The notes under the pieces: generated by a model
What the model was told of the DNA's origin: nothing
The model's input: the letters and a program-made list of their open reading frames with translations, nothing else
The model's database searches: none
Part shown: in pieces, positions 35,570 to 46,280 of the stretch
Layout: each line of letters starts with the position of its first letter
Position numbering within the stretch: the first letter of the stretch is position 1
Translations under genes and position numbers: made by a program
DNA from: Lactiplantibacillus xiangfangensis
GTDB taxonomy: Bacteria; Bacillota; Bacilli; Lactobacillales; Lactobacillaceae
Assembly: GCF_001438845.1 (NCBI RefSeq)
Contig: NZ_JQCL01000080.1
Location: 224,073 to 288,072 of the forward strand
Direction: 5' to 3'
DNA: 64,000 nt

Positions 35570-36481
35570 TTACTTCCGCGTTGCCCGCGGGAAAAAGTTG
35601 CGATAATCCTGTTGTAAGTGCTCCTTAGTGACGTGCGCATAAATCTGCGTCGTGGACAGACTGGTATGACCCAGTAGTTCCTGGACAGTCCGCAAATCGG
35701 CGCCATTGTTCAGCATCTGCGTCGCAAACGTGTGCCGCAACATATGGGGGTGAATGTCCGCGGTCAAACTGCTCTTCTTCACAATTTGATTTAAGACGTA
35801 TTCAACGCCCCCGCCGGTAATGGCTCCGCCGTGACGGTTAATAAAGACCGTCGTGTGTTGCTGGCCATACTTCGCCATCACAGGCGTTCGGCAGACCTCA
35901 TAATAGTGTTTCAGCGCACTGGCCGCATAACGCCCAAACGGCACGTAACGCTCCTTGTCACCTTTCCCACGAATCAACATCATTTTCATTTCAAAATCGA
36001 CATCGGCAAGCTGTAAATCAACACACTCACTGAGTCGGATACCCGTTCCGTATAGGACTTCCAGCAGGGCCGCATTCCGCGCACCCATCACCGTATCATC
36101 CGCATACACCGTCTGAAATAAAACGTCGAGCTCCTTTTGGTAAAAGAAGCGTGGTAAGCGGGCGGCGTGTTTCTTTAACTGAACATATACAAACGGGTTC
36201 ACCTTCGCCAAGTCATTTTTAACGAGAAAGTTATAAAACGACCGTAAGCTAGACACCTTCCTAGCGATTGAATTGCGCGTCAGGTGTCGATCATATAGAT
36301 GGCTTAAGTAAACGTTCACATCCAGGTGGTCAATTTCAGTATACGCTTTCGCACCGCCGTTTGCCGTTAAGAAATCATTAAAAGCTTGGATGTCTTCCCG
36401 GTAAGCCGCGGCGGTTTCGTCTGAATATTGCCTTTCAACCCGAATGTACTTTAAAAAAAGGGCTAAATAGTCTGTCTCCAT
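35570..36481 (-). CDS. xerC: Tyrosine recombinase XerC (CodV)
   Basis: A 303-residue site-specific recombinase with an N-terminal core-binding domain, GTGIRLSECVDL with the first catalytic Arg, GKGDKERYVPF with Lys, HPHMLRHTFATQML, LLGHTSLSTTQIYAH with His and the active Tyr (near 281). It resolves chromosome dimers with XerD. ATG 36481 lies eight bases after GGAGG; an upstream start at 36496 is unnecessary. It leads the hslV-hslU operon. Confidence 0.94.
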   Translation of the reverse strand: METDYLALFLKYIRVERQYSDETAAAYREDIQAFNDFLTANGGAKAYTEIDHLDVNVYLSHLYDRHLTRNSIARKVSSLRSFYNFLVKNDLAKVNPFVYVQLKKHAARLPRFFYQKELDVLFQTVYADDTVMGARNAALLEVLYGTGIRLSECVDLQLADVDFEMKMMLIRGKGDKERYVPFGRYAASALKHYYEVCRTPVMAKYGQQHTTVFINRHGGAITGGGVEYVLNQIVKKSSLTADIHPHMLRHTFATQMLNNGADLRTVQELLGHTSLSTTQIYAHVTKEHLQQDYRNFFPRATRK

Positions 36482-36549
36482 ACAAAAAACCTCCATACGT
36501 TGCTACTTTAGCAAAGTATGGAGGAAAACACAATTATGTGCCTTGTAAG

Positions 36550-37887
36550 TTAGTTTTCGCTGGTCACGGTCTTCGTCAACGCCGTATTTCTAAACGTTTC
36601 GAGGTCGGCCAACGCGCGCTCAGAAATGGCGGTGTTACGTTCACGCTTATCGCGGATCCGCTGTTTCAATTTCGGCACGATTCCAAAGTTCGCGTTCATG
36701 GGTTGGAAGTGGCTCGCACTCGTATGGGTAATGTAATGGGCCATTGCACCCATCATGGTATCCGTTGGGAAAACAACGGGGTCTAACCCGAGTGCCAACC
36801 GGGCCGCGTTGGTCCCCGCAACGATCCCGCTGGCTGCACTTTCGATATAGCCTTCAACCCCGGTCATCTGGCCCGCAAAGAAGAGGTCTGGCCGCTGCTT
36901 AGTCTGGTACGTTGGTTCTAATAATTTTGGCGATTTCATGAAGGTATTGCGGTGCATGACCCCGTAACGCACGAATTCGACGTTTTCAAGTCCAGGAATC
37001 ATGGAGAAGACCCGCTTTTGTTCGCCCCACTTTAAATGGGTCTGGAAGCCAACGATGTTGTAGAGGTCGCCCGCCGCGTCATCTTGACGCAATTGGACAA
37101 CGGCAAATGGTTGCTTACCCGTCTTTGGATCTTCCAACCCAACCGGCTTAAGCGGACCAAATAGCATCGTCTGACGGCCGCGTTGAGCCATCACTTCGAT
37201 GGGCATACAACCTTCAAAGACGTCTGAATTTTCAAAATCGTGTGATTCGGCCATTTCAGCGTGAATCAACGCGTCGTAAAAGGCGTCAAATTCTTCTTCG
37301 GTCATCGGACAATTCAGGTAGGCCGCTTCGCCACGGTCATAACGTGACTTCAGGTAAACCTTGTCCATGTCGATCGAGTCCTTCGTTAAAATTGGTGCAG
37401 CCGCGTCAAAGAAGTGTAAATCATCTTCCTCGTTAAACGCCTGAATCGACTTTGCTAGTGACAACGCAGTCAGCGGACCAGTGGCCACTACGGTGATGCC
37501 TTCAGGTAAACTCGTCATTTCTTCATTAATAACTTCCACGTTGTTGAGGCCGGTAATGGCTTCGGTGATTTCCGCCGAGAACGTGTCTCGGTCTACGGCT
37601 AAGGCGCCACCGGCAGGAACGGCGTGGTGTTCAGCCGCCTGCATCACGATTGAATCCATTTGGCGCATTTCGGCCTTAAGCAAACCGGCCGCGTTTGCGA
37701 GCTGGTTTGCCCGCAATGAATTCGTACAAACTAATTCTGCAAATTGACTCGTATGGTGCGCCGGAGTCATTTTGCTAGGGCGCATTTCGTATAAACGAAC
37801 GTTTACACCCATATTTGCGATTTGCCATGCGGCTTCGGAGCCCGCGAGCCCCGCACCGATGACGTTTACGGTTGGTATTGATGCCAT
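36550..37887 (-). CDS. trmFO: Folate-dependent tRNA m5U54 methyltransferase
   Basis: A 445-residue flavoprotein with the FAD loop [18 protein letters not shown] at residues 6-23, and the family segments [40 protein letters not shown] and [18 protein letters not shown]. TrmFO uses methylenetetrahydrofolate and FADH2 to make ribothymidine 54 in tRNA, and is typical of Gram-positive bacteria. ATG 37887 is eight bases after GAGG; a TTG/ATG extension to 37917 is unlikely. Confidence 0.95.
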   Translation of the reverse strand: MASIPTVNVIGAGLAGSEAAWQIANMGVNVRLYEMRPSKMTPAHHTSQFAELVCTNSLRANQLANAAGLLKAEMRQMDSIVMQAAEHHAVPAGGALAVDRDTFSAEITEAITGLNNVEVINEEMTSLPEGITVVATGPLTALSLAKSIQAFNEEDDLHFFDAAAPILTKDSIDMDKVYLKSRYDRGEAAYLNCPMTEEEFDAFYDALIHAEMAESHDFENSDVFEGCMPIEVMAQRGRQTMLFGPLKPVGLEDPKTGKQPFAVVQLRQDDAAGDLYNIVGFQTHLKWGEQKRVFSMIPGLENVEFVRYGVMHRNTFMKSPKLLEPTYQTKQRPDLFFAGQMTGVEGYIESAASGIVAGTNAARLALGLDPVVFPTDTMMGAMAHYITHTSASHFQPMNANFGIVPKLKQRIRDKRERNTAISERALADLETFRNTALTKTVTSEN

Positions 37888-38181
37888 CCAGAATTCCTCT
37901 TTTCTTATAAAACACATACCGTTGATAGTATTGTGGTAATCATACCGGAGATAGCCCCATAATACAAACCAGCCACTCGTTATTTCACCAATGGACGGGG
38001 AAAATTAATCCCGTCAGCACTAAGCTCACTTCTCAGCATAACCGAACGTTACATTCCCAAGCACCGGGCTGACCCCCGTATATTTTGGCAATCAGTCACT
38101 TTTACCTTAATATTATTATTTTGATAGTCAGTTAATGTCCGGAAATCACACCTAAGCCAGCCTCTAAATGACAAACTAAGC
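37888..38181. other. Intergenic region between trmFO and topA
   Basis: About 290 bases. Only the 5' flank of trmFO and scattered AT-rich sequence are seen; no small gene with a ribosome site was found. Confidence 0.4.
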
Positions 38182-38223
38182 AAAAAGACCAGGCATCCCC
38201 GTTGGGGTGACCTGGTCTTTTAT
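38182..38223 (-). terminator. Terminator after topA
   Basis: AAAAAGACCAGG pairs with CCTGGTCTTTTT and an inner ATCCCC/GGGGT stem closes the loop. Confidence 0.92.
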
Positions 38224-38231
38224 TAATTTGA

Positions 38232-40388
38232 TTATTTTTGCACGTTTTCGGAGTAATCGCCGTTTGGACACAGCACTTGCTTGCCACCCTTGACCTTCTT
38301 TTCGACCAAGTAATGACCATCCTTCGGGCAATCCCGACCGATCGGCTTATCCCAGGAAACAAAGTCACATTCAGGGAAGCGTGAACAACCGTAAAAGATC
38401 CGGTTCTTCTTGGATTTCCGTTCAATGACTTGGCCCTTCTTACATTGCGGACAAACGACGCCAATCTCTTTAACGATTGGTTTCGTATTCCGACAATCAG
38501 GGAAGCGCGAGCAGGCGTAAAACTTACCGTAACGGCCCATCTTGATGACCATTGGGGCCCCACAGAGATCACAGTTGAAGCCTGCCAATTCGTCCTTGAT
38601 CTGGATCTTTTCCATTCCAGCTTCAGCCTTCTCAACTTCCTTTGAGAATGGCTTGTAGAACGAATCCACAACCTCGACCCAGTTTTCCTTACCCTCTTCA
38701 GTTGAATCCAACTGTTCTTCCAGAGTAGCGGTAAAACCGACGTTCACGACGTCCGGGAAATATTCCTGGATAATCCCGTTGACGATCTCACCCAATTCAG
38801 TTGGGATAAACCGGCGTGATTCCAACTTAACGTAGTACCGCCGCTGAATCGTATCTAGCGTTGGGGCATACGTTGATGGCCGACCAACCCCGTTTTCTTC
38901 CAACGCCTTGATCAAGTTGGCTTCGGAATAACGTGCCGGTGGCTGCGTAAAGTGTTGTTGCGGATCAGTCTTGCTCAACTTAACGACGTCGCCTTCATTT
39001 AAATCGGGCAAGACGTTGTTCTTTTCAGTCTTGTCGTAGATCTTCGTGAACCCGGCAAACTTGGTCTTCGACCCGTTAGCACGGAACTGAACGTCATTTT
39101 GGTCGATGGTCACAGCCATCGTATCCAAGACTTCCGGTGTCATCTGACTCGCAACGAACCGTGACCAGATCAACTGGTATAACCGGAATTGGTCACGATT
39201 CAAGTAATCCTTGATGCTGGCTGGTGTCCGGAAAACGGACGATGGCCGGATGGCTTCATGGGCATCCTGCGCGCCTTCTGGCAACTTACCCTTGACCGGT
39301 TTCGTTGCGGCGTATTCGGCCCCGTATTCCTTATGCAGGAATTGGGATGCTTCGTGCTTCGCAATCGATGAAATCCGCGTCGAGTCGGTCCGCATATAGG
39401 TAATTAGCCCGACGTTGCCGTCCTTACCAACGTTGATCCCTTCATAGAGCTGTTGGGCCGCCATCATGGTCTTCCGTGTTCGGAAGTTCAGCTTACGGTT
39501 AGCATCTTGTTGCATCGTTGACGTGGTGAATGGCGGTGCTGGGAAACGTTTACGTTCCTTTTTGACCACTTTCGTAATGTCAAAATCACCAGCGCGGTCT
39601 AGCTGCTTCAATACTTTTTGCACGGCAGCGTTGTCGTCTAGCGGCATCTTTTTACCGTGCGTCCCGTAGAAATTGGCCATGAACTTGCTTCGGCCCTTTT
39701 TGAACTCACTTTCGATCGTCCAATATTCCTGCGGCTTAAACGCCTTAATTTCATTTTCACGCTGAATGATCAGATCCAACGCAATGGATTGAACCCGTCC
39801 AGCGGATAAACCCTTTTTAACCTTTTTCCATAACAAAGGACTAATCGAATAACCAACTAACCGGTCTAAAATTCGCCGAGCTTGTTGAGCATCCACTAAG
39901 TCCATGTCAATCGAACGGGGTTCTTTAAACGCATTTTTGACCGTATCTTTGGTAATTTCGTTAAAGACGACCCGGTTCTTATCTTTGGGGTCTAATCCTA
40001 ATAAGTAGGATAGGTGCCAAGCGATGGCTTCCCCTTCACGGTCAGGGTCAGATGCGAGGTAGACGGCTTTTGCCTTTTTGGCTTCTTTCCGTAACCCCTT
40101 AATAACGTCACCCTTACCACGAATTGAAATATAGTGGGGTTCGTAGTCATTGTCCACGTCGACACCCATTTTACTTTTTGGTAAATCCCGAATGTGTCCA
40201 AGACTAGCGACGACTTTGTAAGAACGCCCGAGATACTTCTCGATCGTTTTTGCTTTTGATGGTGATTCCACAATCACTAATTTTTTAGCGGTCGATCTGG
40301 TTTTTCGTTTAGTTGTTGTCTTTGTTGCTTTCTTAGCCGGGGCCTTACGTTTTGCCGCCGGCTTTGCATTGGTTGTACTAGCAGCCAC
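38232..40388 (-). CDS. topA: DNA topoisomerase I
   Basis: A 718-residue type IA enzyme: TOPRIM domain ([18 protein letters not shown] near 38, [13 protein letters not shown]), active Tyr in [11 protein letters not shown] and three zinc-ribbon modules at the end (CDLCGAPM...[15 protein letters not shown]...CSRFPEC, and a partial third). It relaxes negative supercoils. The first 35 residues are almost only Lys, Ala, Thr and Arg, like a histone H1 tail, before the normal start of the family. The GTG start has GGAG eight bases upstream, so the tail is real. dprA and rnhB precede it. Confidence 0.95.
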   Translation of the reverse strand: MAASTTNAKPAAKRKAPAKKATKTTTKRKTRSTAKKLVIVESPSKAKTIEKYLGRSYKVVASLGHIRDLPKSKMGVDVDNDYEPHYISIRGKGDVIKGLRKEAKKAKAVYLASDPDREGEAIAWHLSYLLGLDPKDKNRVVFNEITKDTVKNAFKEPRSIDMDLVDAQQARRILDRLVGYSISPLLWKKVKKGLSAGRVQSIALDLIIQRENEIKAFKPQEYWTIESEFKKGRSKFMANFYGTHGKKMPLDDNAAVQKVLKQLDRAGDFDITKVVKKERKRFPAPPFTTSTMQQDANRKLNFRTRKTMMAAQQLYEGINVGKDGNVGLITYMRTDSTRISSIAKHEASQFLHKEYGAEYAATKPVKGKLPEGAQDAHEAIRPSSVFRTPASIKDYLNRDQFRLYQLIWSRFVASQMTPEVLDTMAVTIDQNDVQFRANGSKTKFAGFTKIYDKTEKNNVLPDLNEGDVVKLSKTDPQQHFTQPPARYSEANLIKALEENGVGRPSTYAPTLDTIQRRYYVKLESRRFIPTELGEIVNGIIQEYFPDVVNVGFTATLEEQLDSTEEGKENWVEVVDSFYKPFSKEVEKAEAGMEKIQIKDELAGFNCDLCGAPMVIKMGRYGKFYACSRFPDCRNTKPIVKEIGVVCPQCKKGQVIERKSKKNRIFYGCSRFPECDFVSWDKPIGRDCPKDGHYLVEKKVKGGKQVLCPNGDYSENVQK

Positions 40389-40476
40389 TAGATCAGCTCC
40401 TTACACTTTTGATTATAATTATTATGGTTCATGTTCTGACAAATCCATGTAATCATATTTCAAAAGTTTCAGCTTG

Positions 40477-41343
40477 TCAAATTATCGGTAAAAACTCTTC
40501 TACTATATGTTGTGAATTTAACACGGGTTTGGCGCCCGCAGCGATCAATTGGTTGCATCCCACGGACAGTGGCGCGTCGATTGGCCCCGGGACCGCGAGC
40601 ACGTTGCGACCATTCTGTAGCGCCAAGTTGGCGGTAATTAAACTTCCGGAATGTTCCCGGGCTTCAATGACCACTAGCGTCTGACAGAGCCCCGCGATGA
40701 TTCGATTTCGTTCTGGAAAATGGTAGCGGGCCGGTTTCGCGCCTAGCGGGTACTCACTAATTAGTAAGCCTACCTTGCTAACCCGTCCCTGTAGCTGGCG
40801 ATTAACCCGCGGATACGCCTGATCTAGCCCCGTTCCGATAACAGCAATCGTTGGCAAGCCACAATCTAAAGCCGTCTGGTGGGCACACCCATCCGTCCCA
40901 GCTGCTAAACCGCTGACCACGGTTAACTGTTCCGTCACTAACGGGGTTAAGAGTTGGGTCACACAACGGGCGGCGTAGGGGGTTGCCCGCCGTGCCCCGA
41001 CCACCGCAAGTTTACGACCAGCCAATAGTTCCCGGTGGCCCTTTAGAAATAGGACCAGTGGTGGCTTAAAACTGGCTAACAGCTCAAGCGGATAATCCGC
41101 ATCCACGATGGTCAGGGTATCCAACACGCCGTGCTTTTCAACGCGGCGCGCAAAGGATTCGCTCATCCAGTCCGACATAAAAATCGTCATCTGATGCTCG
41201 CTTAAGTGGGCCACGGCCCCCAAAAGGCCCGCATCCGTAATCACCACGTGTTCGTGCACGCAATGTTTGAGAATGCGGGTCATTGCCTGGTAACCTAAAC
41301 CGTGGACCAGGGTCAATCGAATTAATAGGCTGCGTAATTGCAT
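40477..41343 (-). CDS. dprA: DNA processing protein DprA
   Basis: A 288-residue protein with the Rossmann-like DprA fold: VVGARRATPYAARC, VSGLAAGTDGCAHQTAL, GTGLDQAYPRVN, EYPLGAKPARYHFPERNRII. It loads RecA on incoming single strands during transformation. Its position before topA is typical of lactobacilli and B. subtilis. ATG 41343 has GGGAG upstream. The protein ends soon after the Rossmann domain. Confidence 0.94.
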   Translation of the reverse strand: MQLRSLLIRLTLVHGLGYQAMTRILKHCVHEHVVITDAGLLGAVAHLSEHQMTIFMSDWMSESFARRVEKHGVLDTLTIVDADYPLELLASFKPPLVLFLKGHRELLAGRKLAVVGARRATPYAARCVTQLLTPLVTEQLTVVSGLAAGTDGCAHQTALDCGLPTIAVIGTGLDQAYPRVNRQLQGRVSKVGLLISEYPLGAKPARYHFPERNRIIAGLCQTLVVIEAREHSGSLITANLALQNGRNVLAVPGPIDAPLSVGCNQLIAAGAKPVLNSQHIVEEFLPII

Positions 41344-41375
41344 CTGCTCACTCCCTTTATTAGGAAGATTCGCAA

Positions 41376-42143
41376 TTAACGTCGTGCTGCGTCTCGAACT
41401 GGTGAAAATGAGTGGCGATGAATTGGGGTCACACCTAATTGCTGTAATCCAGCTAAGTGCTTCGCCGTGCCGTAACCCATATTATCCGCAAAATCATAAC
41501 CGGGATAGACTTGATCATAGGTTTCCATTAAATGGTCCCGTGCGACCTTCGCCACAATGCTGGCCGCTGAAATGCTGGCACTCTTCGCATCCCCCTTGAT
41601 GAGGCGGGTTTGTTCAATTGGCACCGGAATCTGCATGGCATCTACTAGTAAGCGGGTTGGCCGAACCGTTAAATTATTCACGGCCTGCGCCATGGCGACG
41701 CGGGTCGCTTCATAAATGTTTAACTGGTCGATCTGCTGCGAGCTTGCAACGCCTAAGCTGACGGCAACGGCTTCCTCTAAGATTTTTGGAAATAGTTCCG
41801 CCCGTTTTTTAGCGGTCAGCTGCTTTGAATCGTTCACTTCTAACAGGTCAAAGTCTTGCGGAATTACCACGGCCGCCGTAACGACCGGCCCCGCCAACGG
41901 GCCGCGACCAACTTCATCAATGCCAGCAACGTATTGCCCCCCCTTAGCCCAAAATTCCCGTTCTAAGTGCATATGTTGCTTGAAGCGGGCTAATAAGGCA
42001 GCGTGCTTGGCTTGTTGTTTTTCAAAACGTTGGTAAGCCTGTTGAACGCCTTTTCGGGCATCAGCCTGGGCCAGCGCAAGAATCTCAGCAGTCGGCTCAT
42101 CCGCCAGTAACCGCTTAAAGTCGGCGATCGTATACTCAGGCAT
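41376..42143 (-). CDS. rnhB: Ribonuclease HII
   Basis: A 255-residue enzyme with [22 protein letters not shown] (the metal-binding Asp-Glu pair), LLVDAM and [17 protein letters not shown]. It removes RNA from RNA-DNA hybrids and single ribonucleotides in DNA. An extra N-terminal helical stretch of about 65 residues, as in Gram-positive RnhB, precedes the fold. It overlaps rbgA by eight bases. Confidence 0.95.
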   Translation of the reverse strand: MPEYTIADFKRLLADEPTAEILALAQADARKGVQQAYQRFEKQQAKHAALLARFKQHMHLEREFWAKGGQYVAGIDEVGRGPLAGPVVTAAVVIPQDFDLLEVNDSKQLTAKKRAELFPKILEEAVAVSLGVASSQQIDQLNIYEATRVAMAQAVNNLTVRPTRLLVDAMQIPVPIEQTRLIKGDAKSASISAASIVAKVARDHLMETYDQVYPGYDFADNMGYGTAKHLAGLQQLGVTPIHRHSFSPVRDAARR

Positions 42144-42990
42144 CGGCGCTAGCTCCCGTCAAATCGAGGGTAAACCGTCCCAGCCGGCCCTTACGAATAT
42201 CTAATAAGAACGCGACACAGAACCGTTCCCAATCTTCACGCATTCCGGCGTTCTTAGTCATTACTAATAATAATTCTGGGTTATCCATCTCTAATTGGTC
42301 ACTCGTTAACTTATACCGTTCCATCAGACGCTTGGCATAGTGGTGCTTAAAGAAGTCTAGCGCGTACAGCGCAACGTCATCGTTTGGATAAATATTTTCT
42401 TTGATGGCACCGGTAACGGCTAACTTAGTCCCCACAACTTGGTCCTCAAACTTTGGCCAGAGAATCCCCGGCGTATCGAGTAACTCCAGCTTGTTGGACG
42501 CCTTCAGCCACTGTTGTCCCTTCGTCACACCGGGACGGTCACCGACCTTGGCGATTTTCTTATTCACGATGTGGTTTAACAGCGTTGATTTACCAACGTT
42601 AGGAATCCCCACACAGACCGCACGAATCGGCCGGTTAGTAATGCCGCGAGCTTCAATGTTTGCTAGTTTATCTGCCAACATCGTGGTGGCCGCCTGTGTG
42701 ATTTGCTTAGCCGTGACGTTATTACGGGAATCGACCGCGATCGCCGTCTGTCCCTGGGCTTCATAGTGGGCGACCCAGTCAGCCGTCTTTTGTGGATCAG
42801 CTAAATCTTTTTTCGTCATGATCAACAGGTGGGGCTTTTGTTGAATCACTTTTTCAATTTCCGGATTACGTGACGCTACGGGAATCCGAGCGTCAACCAA
42901 TTCAAACACAATGTCCACTAAGTGCAAGTTGTCTTGAATCTGGTGGATGGCCTTGGCCATGTGCCCGGGATACCATTGGATATTTGCCAT
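42136..42990 (-). CDS. rbgA: Ribosome biogenesis GTPase RbgA (YlqF)
   Basis: A 284-residue circularly permuted GTPase: G4 MTKKDL comes before G1 [14 protein letters not shown] and G3 [10 protein letters not shown]. It is needed for late assembly of the 50S subunit. The N-terminus [14 protein letters not shown] is diagnostic. It is followed by rnhB with an eight-base overlap, as in B. subtilis. Confidence 0.95.
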   Translation of the reverse strand: MANIQWYPGHMAKAIHQIQDNLHLVDIVFELVDARIPVASRNPEIEKVIQQKPHLLIMTKKDLADPQKTADWVAHYEAQGQTAIAVDSRNNVTAKQITQAATTMLADKLANIEARGITNRPIRAVCVGIPNVGKSTLLNHIVNKKIAKVGDRPGVTKGQQWLKASNKLELLDTPGILWPKFEDQVVGTKLAVTGAIKENIYPNDDVALYALDFFKHHYAKRLMERYKLTSDQLEMDNPELLLVMTKNAGMREDWERFCVAFLLDIRKGRLGRFTLDLTGASADA

Positions 42991-43198
42991 AGTTAATAAT
43001 TCCTCTCATATTGGGCGCTCATCCGCCCCAGTTTCTCAAAATAAATTTATTATCCGTTACTATTTCATTCGTAAAGTTTCCATAGACTATTTCATTTTAC
43101 CATTTTGACCGCCACCTATGATAGTGGCATTACTGCTAGAACGCGAATTATTCATCTGCACGGTTATTTTACTGTCATATTTATTCGTAGCCATCATA

Positions 43199-43236
43199 AA
43201 AACCGGTCGCCGACGTTACTCAGGCAAACCGGTTGA
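43199..43236 (-). terminator. Terminator after the DUF4811 gene
   Basis: AACCGGT and ACCGGTT arms with inner GCC/GGC pairs; TTTTTA follows on the minus strand. Confidence 0.8.
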
Positions 43237-43282
43237 TTTAATCAGGCAAGCGCCCTACAGTCTGCGGGAAACTCGTCAGTAA

Positions 43283-43963
43283 TTACTTCATCTTCATAAT
43301 GAGTTGTTGAACGGCCAAGTATTCAGCCCGCTGGACCAACTTTGTTTTTTGCGTCATTAATTGTGGGTGCGCCCGCATCTGCTTAGCGACTTGTTGACTG
43401 ACGGTTACGCGTAATTCACGCTGGGTGCGCTTTTGTTTGAGCTGCCGTCCTAGTTGCGTCAATTGACCCTTCGTTAAGACTTGCCACGTCTTTGGCAAAT
43501 GATAAGTCACCGTTTGTCGTTGTAACTGCCCGTCATTAGTAACGCCCACAAACCACCACTTCAAAATAGAATTCTGATAATGATAGCGCCAAACTTGGCT
43601 AGTTTTAGTTGCGGTGTTCGTTGTGGCCGTTCGCATGACCCGTACTTGCTTCTGGCGGTTGAGTATCAGCTGCGTACGCTGCGTTTTCGGTTGGCGCGTG
43701 GCGTATGCGGTATACTGCGTTTTGCCCTTTTTAAGCGTTTCGGTCACTAAAATTGAATTGCCCTTGATCTGCGTGATTGGCGCAATTTTAGTCGTCGCTG
43801 TTCGAGCCTGCAACACCGTGCCAAAATGCGTCTGCGTCTCTAATAACACCAATCCCTGACACACAAATAGGCCAATCAGCGCTAAGGTGCCCCATAAATG
43901 GCGGTTAGTCACTAACAAGTACCCCGCTAAAAGCCCTAACAGTCCCATAACTAGTAATAGCAT
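43283..43963 (-). CDS. DUF4811 domain membrane protein
   Basis: A 226-residue protein with two N-terminal helices (about 1-20, 26-45) and an outer or cytoplasmic basic domain rich in Gln, Thr and Lys. This family commonly sits behind a DHA2 transporter in lactobacilli, as here, where the start codon overlaps the transporter's stop. Its role is unknown; a transporter accessory is likely from context. Confidence 0.8.
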   Translation of the reverse strand: MLLLVMGLLGLLAGYLLVTNRHLWGTLALIGLFVCQGLVLLETQTHFGTVLQARTATTKIAPITQIKGNSILVTETLKKGKTQYTAYATRQPKTQRTQLILNRQKQVRVMRTATTNTATKTSQVWRYHYQNSILKWWFVGVTNDGQLQRQTVTYHLPKTWQVLTKGQLTQLGRQLKQKRTQRELRVTVSQQVAKQMRAHPQLMTQKTKLVQRAEYLAVQQLIMKMK

Positions 43964-45390
43964 TACGCAGCCTCCTTAGTTTTAACGCTTAAAAATAGGG
44001 CCGGGATAATGGCAACGGCCGTACCCACTGCAATCCACATAAACGCGTGCGCGTACGCTTGGGTCATCATGGCCGTCGTCGCAACGTCATTACCTTCATA
44101 ACTTGCAATCACAGCCGCTAAAATGGCGGTCGCAATCGAGCCCCCAATATTTTGAGCCATCCGCGTCGTGACCGTTGCTTCAGGAATGAGCGCCGGCGCC
44201 AAACCCGTATAACTATCACTCATGATGGGAATCGTCACGCCACTGCGACTAAGCCCCATTAAGAAGAGCATCGTTAAAATCAACCAATCCGGTGTTGTTT
44301 TGGAAAAATAAGCAAACGGGATGGTCGTCGCGGTAGCAACGACTAGTGAAATAACGACGACCCACTTAGCCCCGTAGGCATCCGTGAGCTTGCCAACTTG
44401 GGTCCGGGTAACCAACATCCCGGCCCCCAACGCAATTAAGTAAACGCCGGTCATAATGACACTTAGATGTCGAATGTTTTGTAAAAATAACGGCAACGCA
44501 AACATCGCCCCGTTGACCATCAAACCCGACATGAACAACAGTCCCGTTGAAGCCGAAAAGTGACCGTTATTGAATAGCTTCAACGGTAATAACGCACGCT
44601 CAGGTCGTTTGGCTGCGTAGACGATGTACAACAATAAGCAATCCACGCCTAATAATCCTGGTCCTAGGACCGTTAACTGGCCAAAGATATCGTTCTGACT
44701 GAAATTAGTCACGGCAACGATCAAGCCTGAAAATAGCCCAACGATCAGGACAAATCCAATCCAATCAAACGGCTTACGCGCCCCTTCTTGCGGAGCAAAA
44801 GTCGGCAAGTTTTGTATCACTAGAAATAGCGCCACTAACACTACTGGAATATTAATATAAAATAACCAGTGCCAACTCCAGAACTTAATTAATGCGCCAC
44901 CAACCGTGGGCCCTAAAATTGGAGCAAAGACGATTGGCAACCCGACGACCGCCATGAGCTGCCCTAAATTTTGTCCCTGCGCCATTCGTAACATCAAGGT
45001 CGTTGCTAATGGAATGATGACGCCCGCTGCGGCACCTTGGATGATCCGGCCAATCAGTAATGTTGGCACGTTATTTGCAATCCCGGACATGACTGATCCA
45101 ATCAAAAAGATGATTTGGGCAATGACTATCAGTCGCTTGCCGGACATTTGATCCACCAACCAGCCGGCTAGCGGAACCGCTAACCCTAGCGCCAAAACGT
45201 ACGCGGACGTTACCCACTGAATCGTATTGACAGTTGCGTTTAAATCTTTCAGAATAGTATTGATACCAATGTTTGTCATGGTGGTATCGAGCATGGGCGC
45301 CATCATGACTAGAATCATGATCAACGCGGCCTTCATATCCATGTGACCGGTGTTTGCCACCGGTTCAGTTTGTTTTAAATCAGTTTTCAC
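43963..45390 (-). CDS. DHA2-type MFS drug exporter
   Basis: A 475-residue exporter with fourteen helices. DTTMTNIGINTIL in helix 1, the loop LAVPLAGWLVDQMSGKRL (motif A), GRIIQGAAAGVIIPLATTLM and PILGPTVGGAL (motif C) mark the EmrB/QacA group. It should export lipophilic drugs or cations using protons. The GTG start has AAAGGAGAG seven bases upstream, and its promoter carries an operator near a divergent TetR gene, so induction by substrate is likely. Confidence 0.92.
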   Translation of the reverse strand: MKTDLKQTEPVANTGHMDMKAALIMILVMMAPMLDTTMTNIGINTILKDLNATVNTIQWVTSAYVLALGLAVPLAGWLVDQMSGKRLIVIAQIIFLIGSVMSGIANNVPTLLIGRIIQGAAAGVIIPLATTLMLRMAQGQNLGQLMAVVGLPIVFAPILGPTVGGALIKFWSWHWLFYINIPVVLVALFLVIQNLPTFAPQEGARKPFDWIGFVLIVGLFSGLIVAVTNFSQNDIFGQLTVLGPGLLGVDCLLLYIVYAAKRPERALLPLKLFNNGHFSASTGLLFMSGLMVNGAMFALPLFLQNIRHLSVIMTGVYLIALGAGMLVTRTQVGKLTDAYGAKWVVVISLVVATATTIPFAYFSKTTPDWLILTMLFLMGLSRSGVTIPIMSDSYTGLAPALIPEATVTTRMAQNIGGSIATAILAAVIASYEGNDVATTAMMTQAYAHAFMWIAVGTAVAIIPALFLSVKTKEAA

Positions 45391-45403
45391 TTTGCATCTC
45401 TCC

Positions 45404-45460
45404 TTTAGGGTACTCGAGGTACCTTAAAAGGAATAATACACGCTTTTTTCAAAAAGACAA
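45404..45460 (-). promoter_or_regulatory. Exporter promoter and TetR-type operator
   Basis: On the minus strand TTGTCT and TATTAT are 16 bases apart (45433-45460). A 25-base near-palindrome with GGTAC/GTACC half-sites around TCGAG lies at 45404-45428, over the predicted start of transcription. The divergent TetR gene begins at 45479. Confidence 0.7.
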
Positions 45461-45478
45461 GGGATTGGTGACGAAAAA

Positions 45479-46069
45479 ATGGCACAGACACATCGTAAAC
45501 GGGGCCCCGAACTGGAAGCGGCCATCTTAGACGCGACGTTGGTCGTCTTACAAACTAACGGTTACGACCAAATGACCATGGCTGAAATTGCGACCGCGGC
45601 TCAAACGAATAAAAACGCAATTTATCGCCGTTGGGATACTAAGTTAGCCGTCGTGACCACCGCGGTTCAGCGCTATTTTAAGCAGCATCCCACCATCATT
45701 AATCGCGAAATTCCGGATACTGGGTCATTCCGAGAAGATTTGATTGTGTTGATGACGCGCCCGTTACCCGCGATTCAATTCGTCGGCATCCACAACTTAA
45801 AATCAATTGCGCTCGCAACGCTACCAAACGCTTCTAGTATTAAATTTGACTTTATGAACGACAATTATTTTCAACGATTTTTAACGGAAATCTTGCAACA
45901 CGCTGAAAAACGGGGAGAGTTAAAGACCCCGCCCGACCAACTTCCGGCAGCGGCCAAGGGACAACCCACGTTGCTGTTACTTTCCTACATTTTAAGCGAA
46001 CGGCCCTACGACGAAGCCGCCGTTGTGACCCTCGTTGATGATATTTTATTACCCGTCTTGACCCATTAA
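45479..46069 (+). CDS. TetR-family regulator of the divergent exporter
   Basis: A 196-residue regulator. The family HTH is at residues 12-57 (LDATLVVLQTNGYDQMTMAE, then IATAAQTNKNAIYRRWDTK) and the rest is helical, as in ligand-binding TetR domains. It is divergent from the DHA2 exporter and only 50 bases from its palindrome, so it most likely represses it and is released by a drug. The start has no strong ribosome site; a leaderless or weakly translated message is possible. Confidence 0.9.
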   Translation: MAQTHRKRGPELEAAILDATLVVLQTNGYDQMTMAEIATAAQTNKNAIYRRWDTKLAVVTTAVQRYFKQHPTIINREIPDTGSFREDLIVLMTRPLPAIQFVGIHNLKSIALATLPNASSIKFDFMNDNYFQRFLTEILQHAEKRGELKTPPDQLPAAAKGQPTLLLLSYILSERPYDEAAVVTLVDDILLPVLTH

Positions 46070-46071
46070 TC

Positions 46072-46127
46072 CAAAGGGCCGCGCACCATTAGACGAACGA
46101 ATCTAATGGTGTGCGACCCTTTTTTCT
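46072..46127. terminator. Terminator after the TetR gene
   Basis: AAAGGG-CGC-CACCATTAGA pairs with its complement; six T residues follow. Confidence 0.9.
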
Positions 46128-46280
46128 ATCAACCCGTTATTTTTTCGCTTAACAAACAAAATTTAAAAATAGTCACCCTTTCGACCGGTTTCATCGTCCT
46201 ATGTACCGGTATGCCGAGCTATTTAACCCATTTGAATCACCACGGTCGCTAATGAATCAAGTTTATGATTTAACTGTCAG

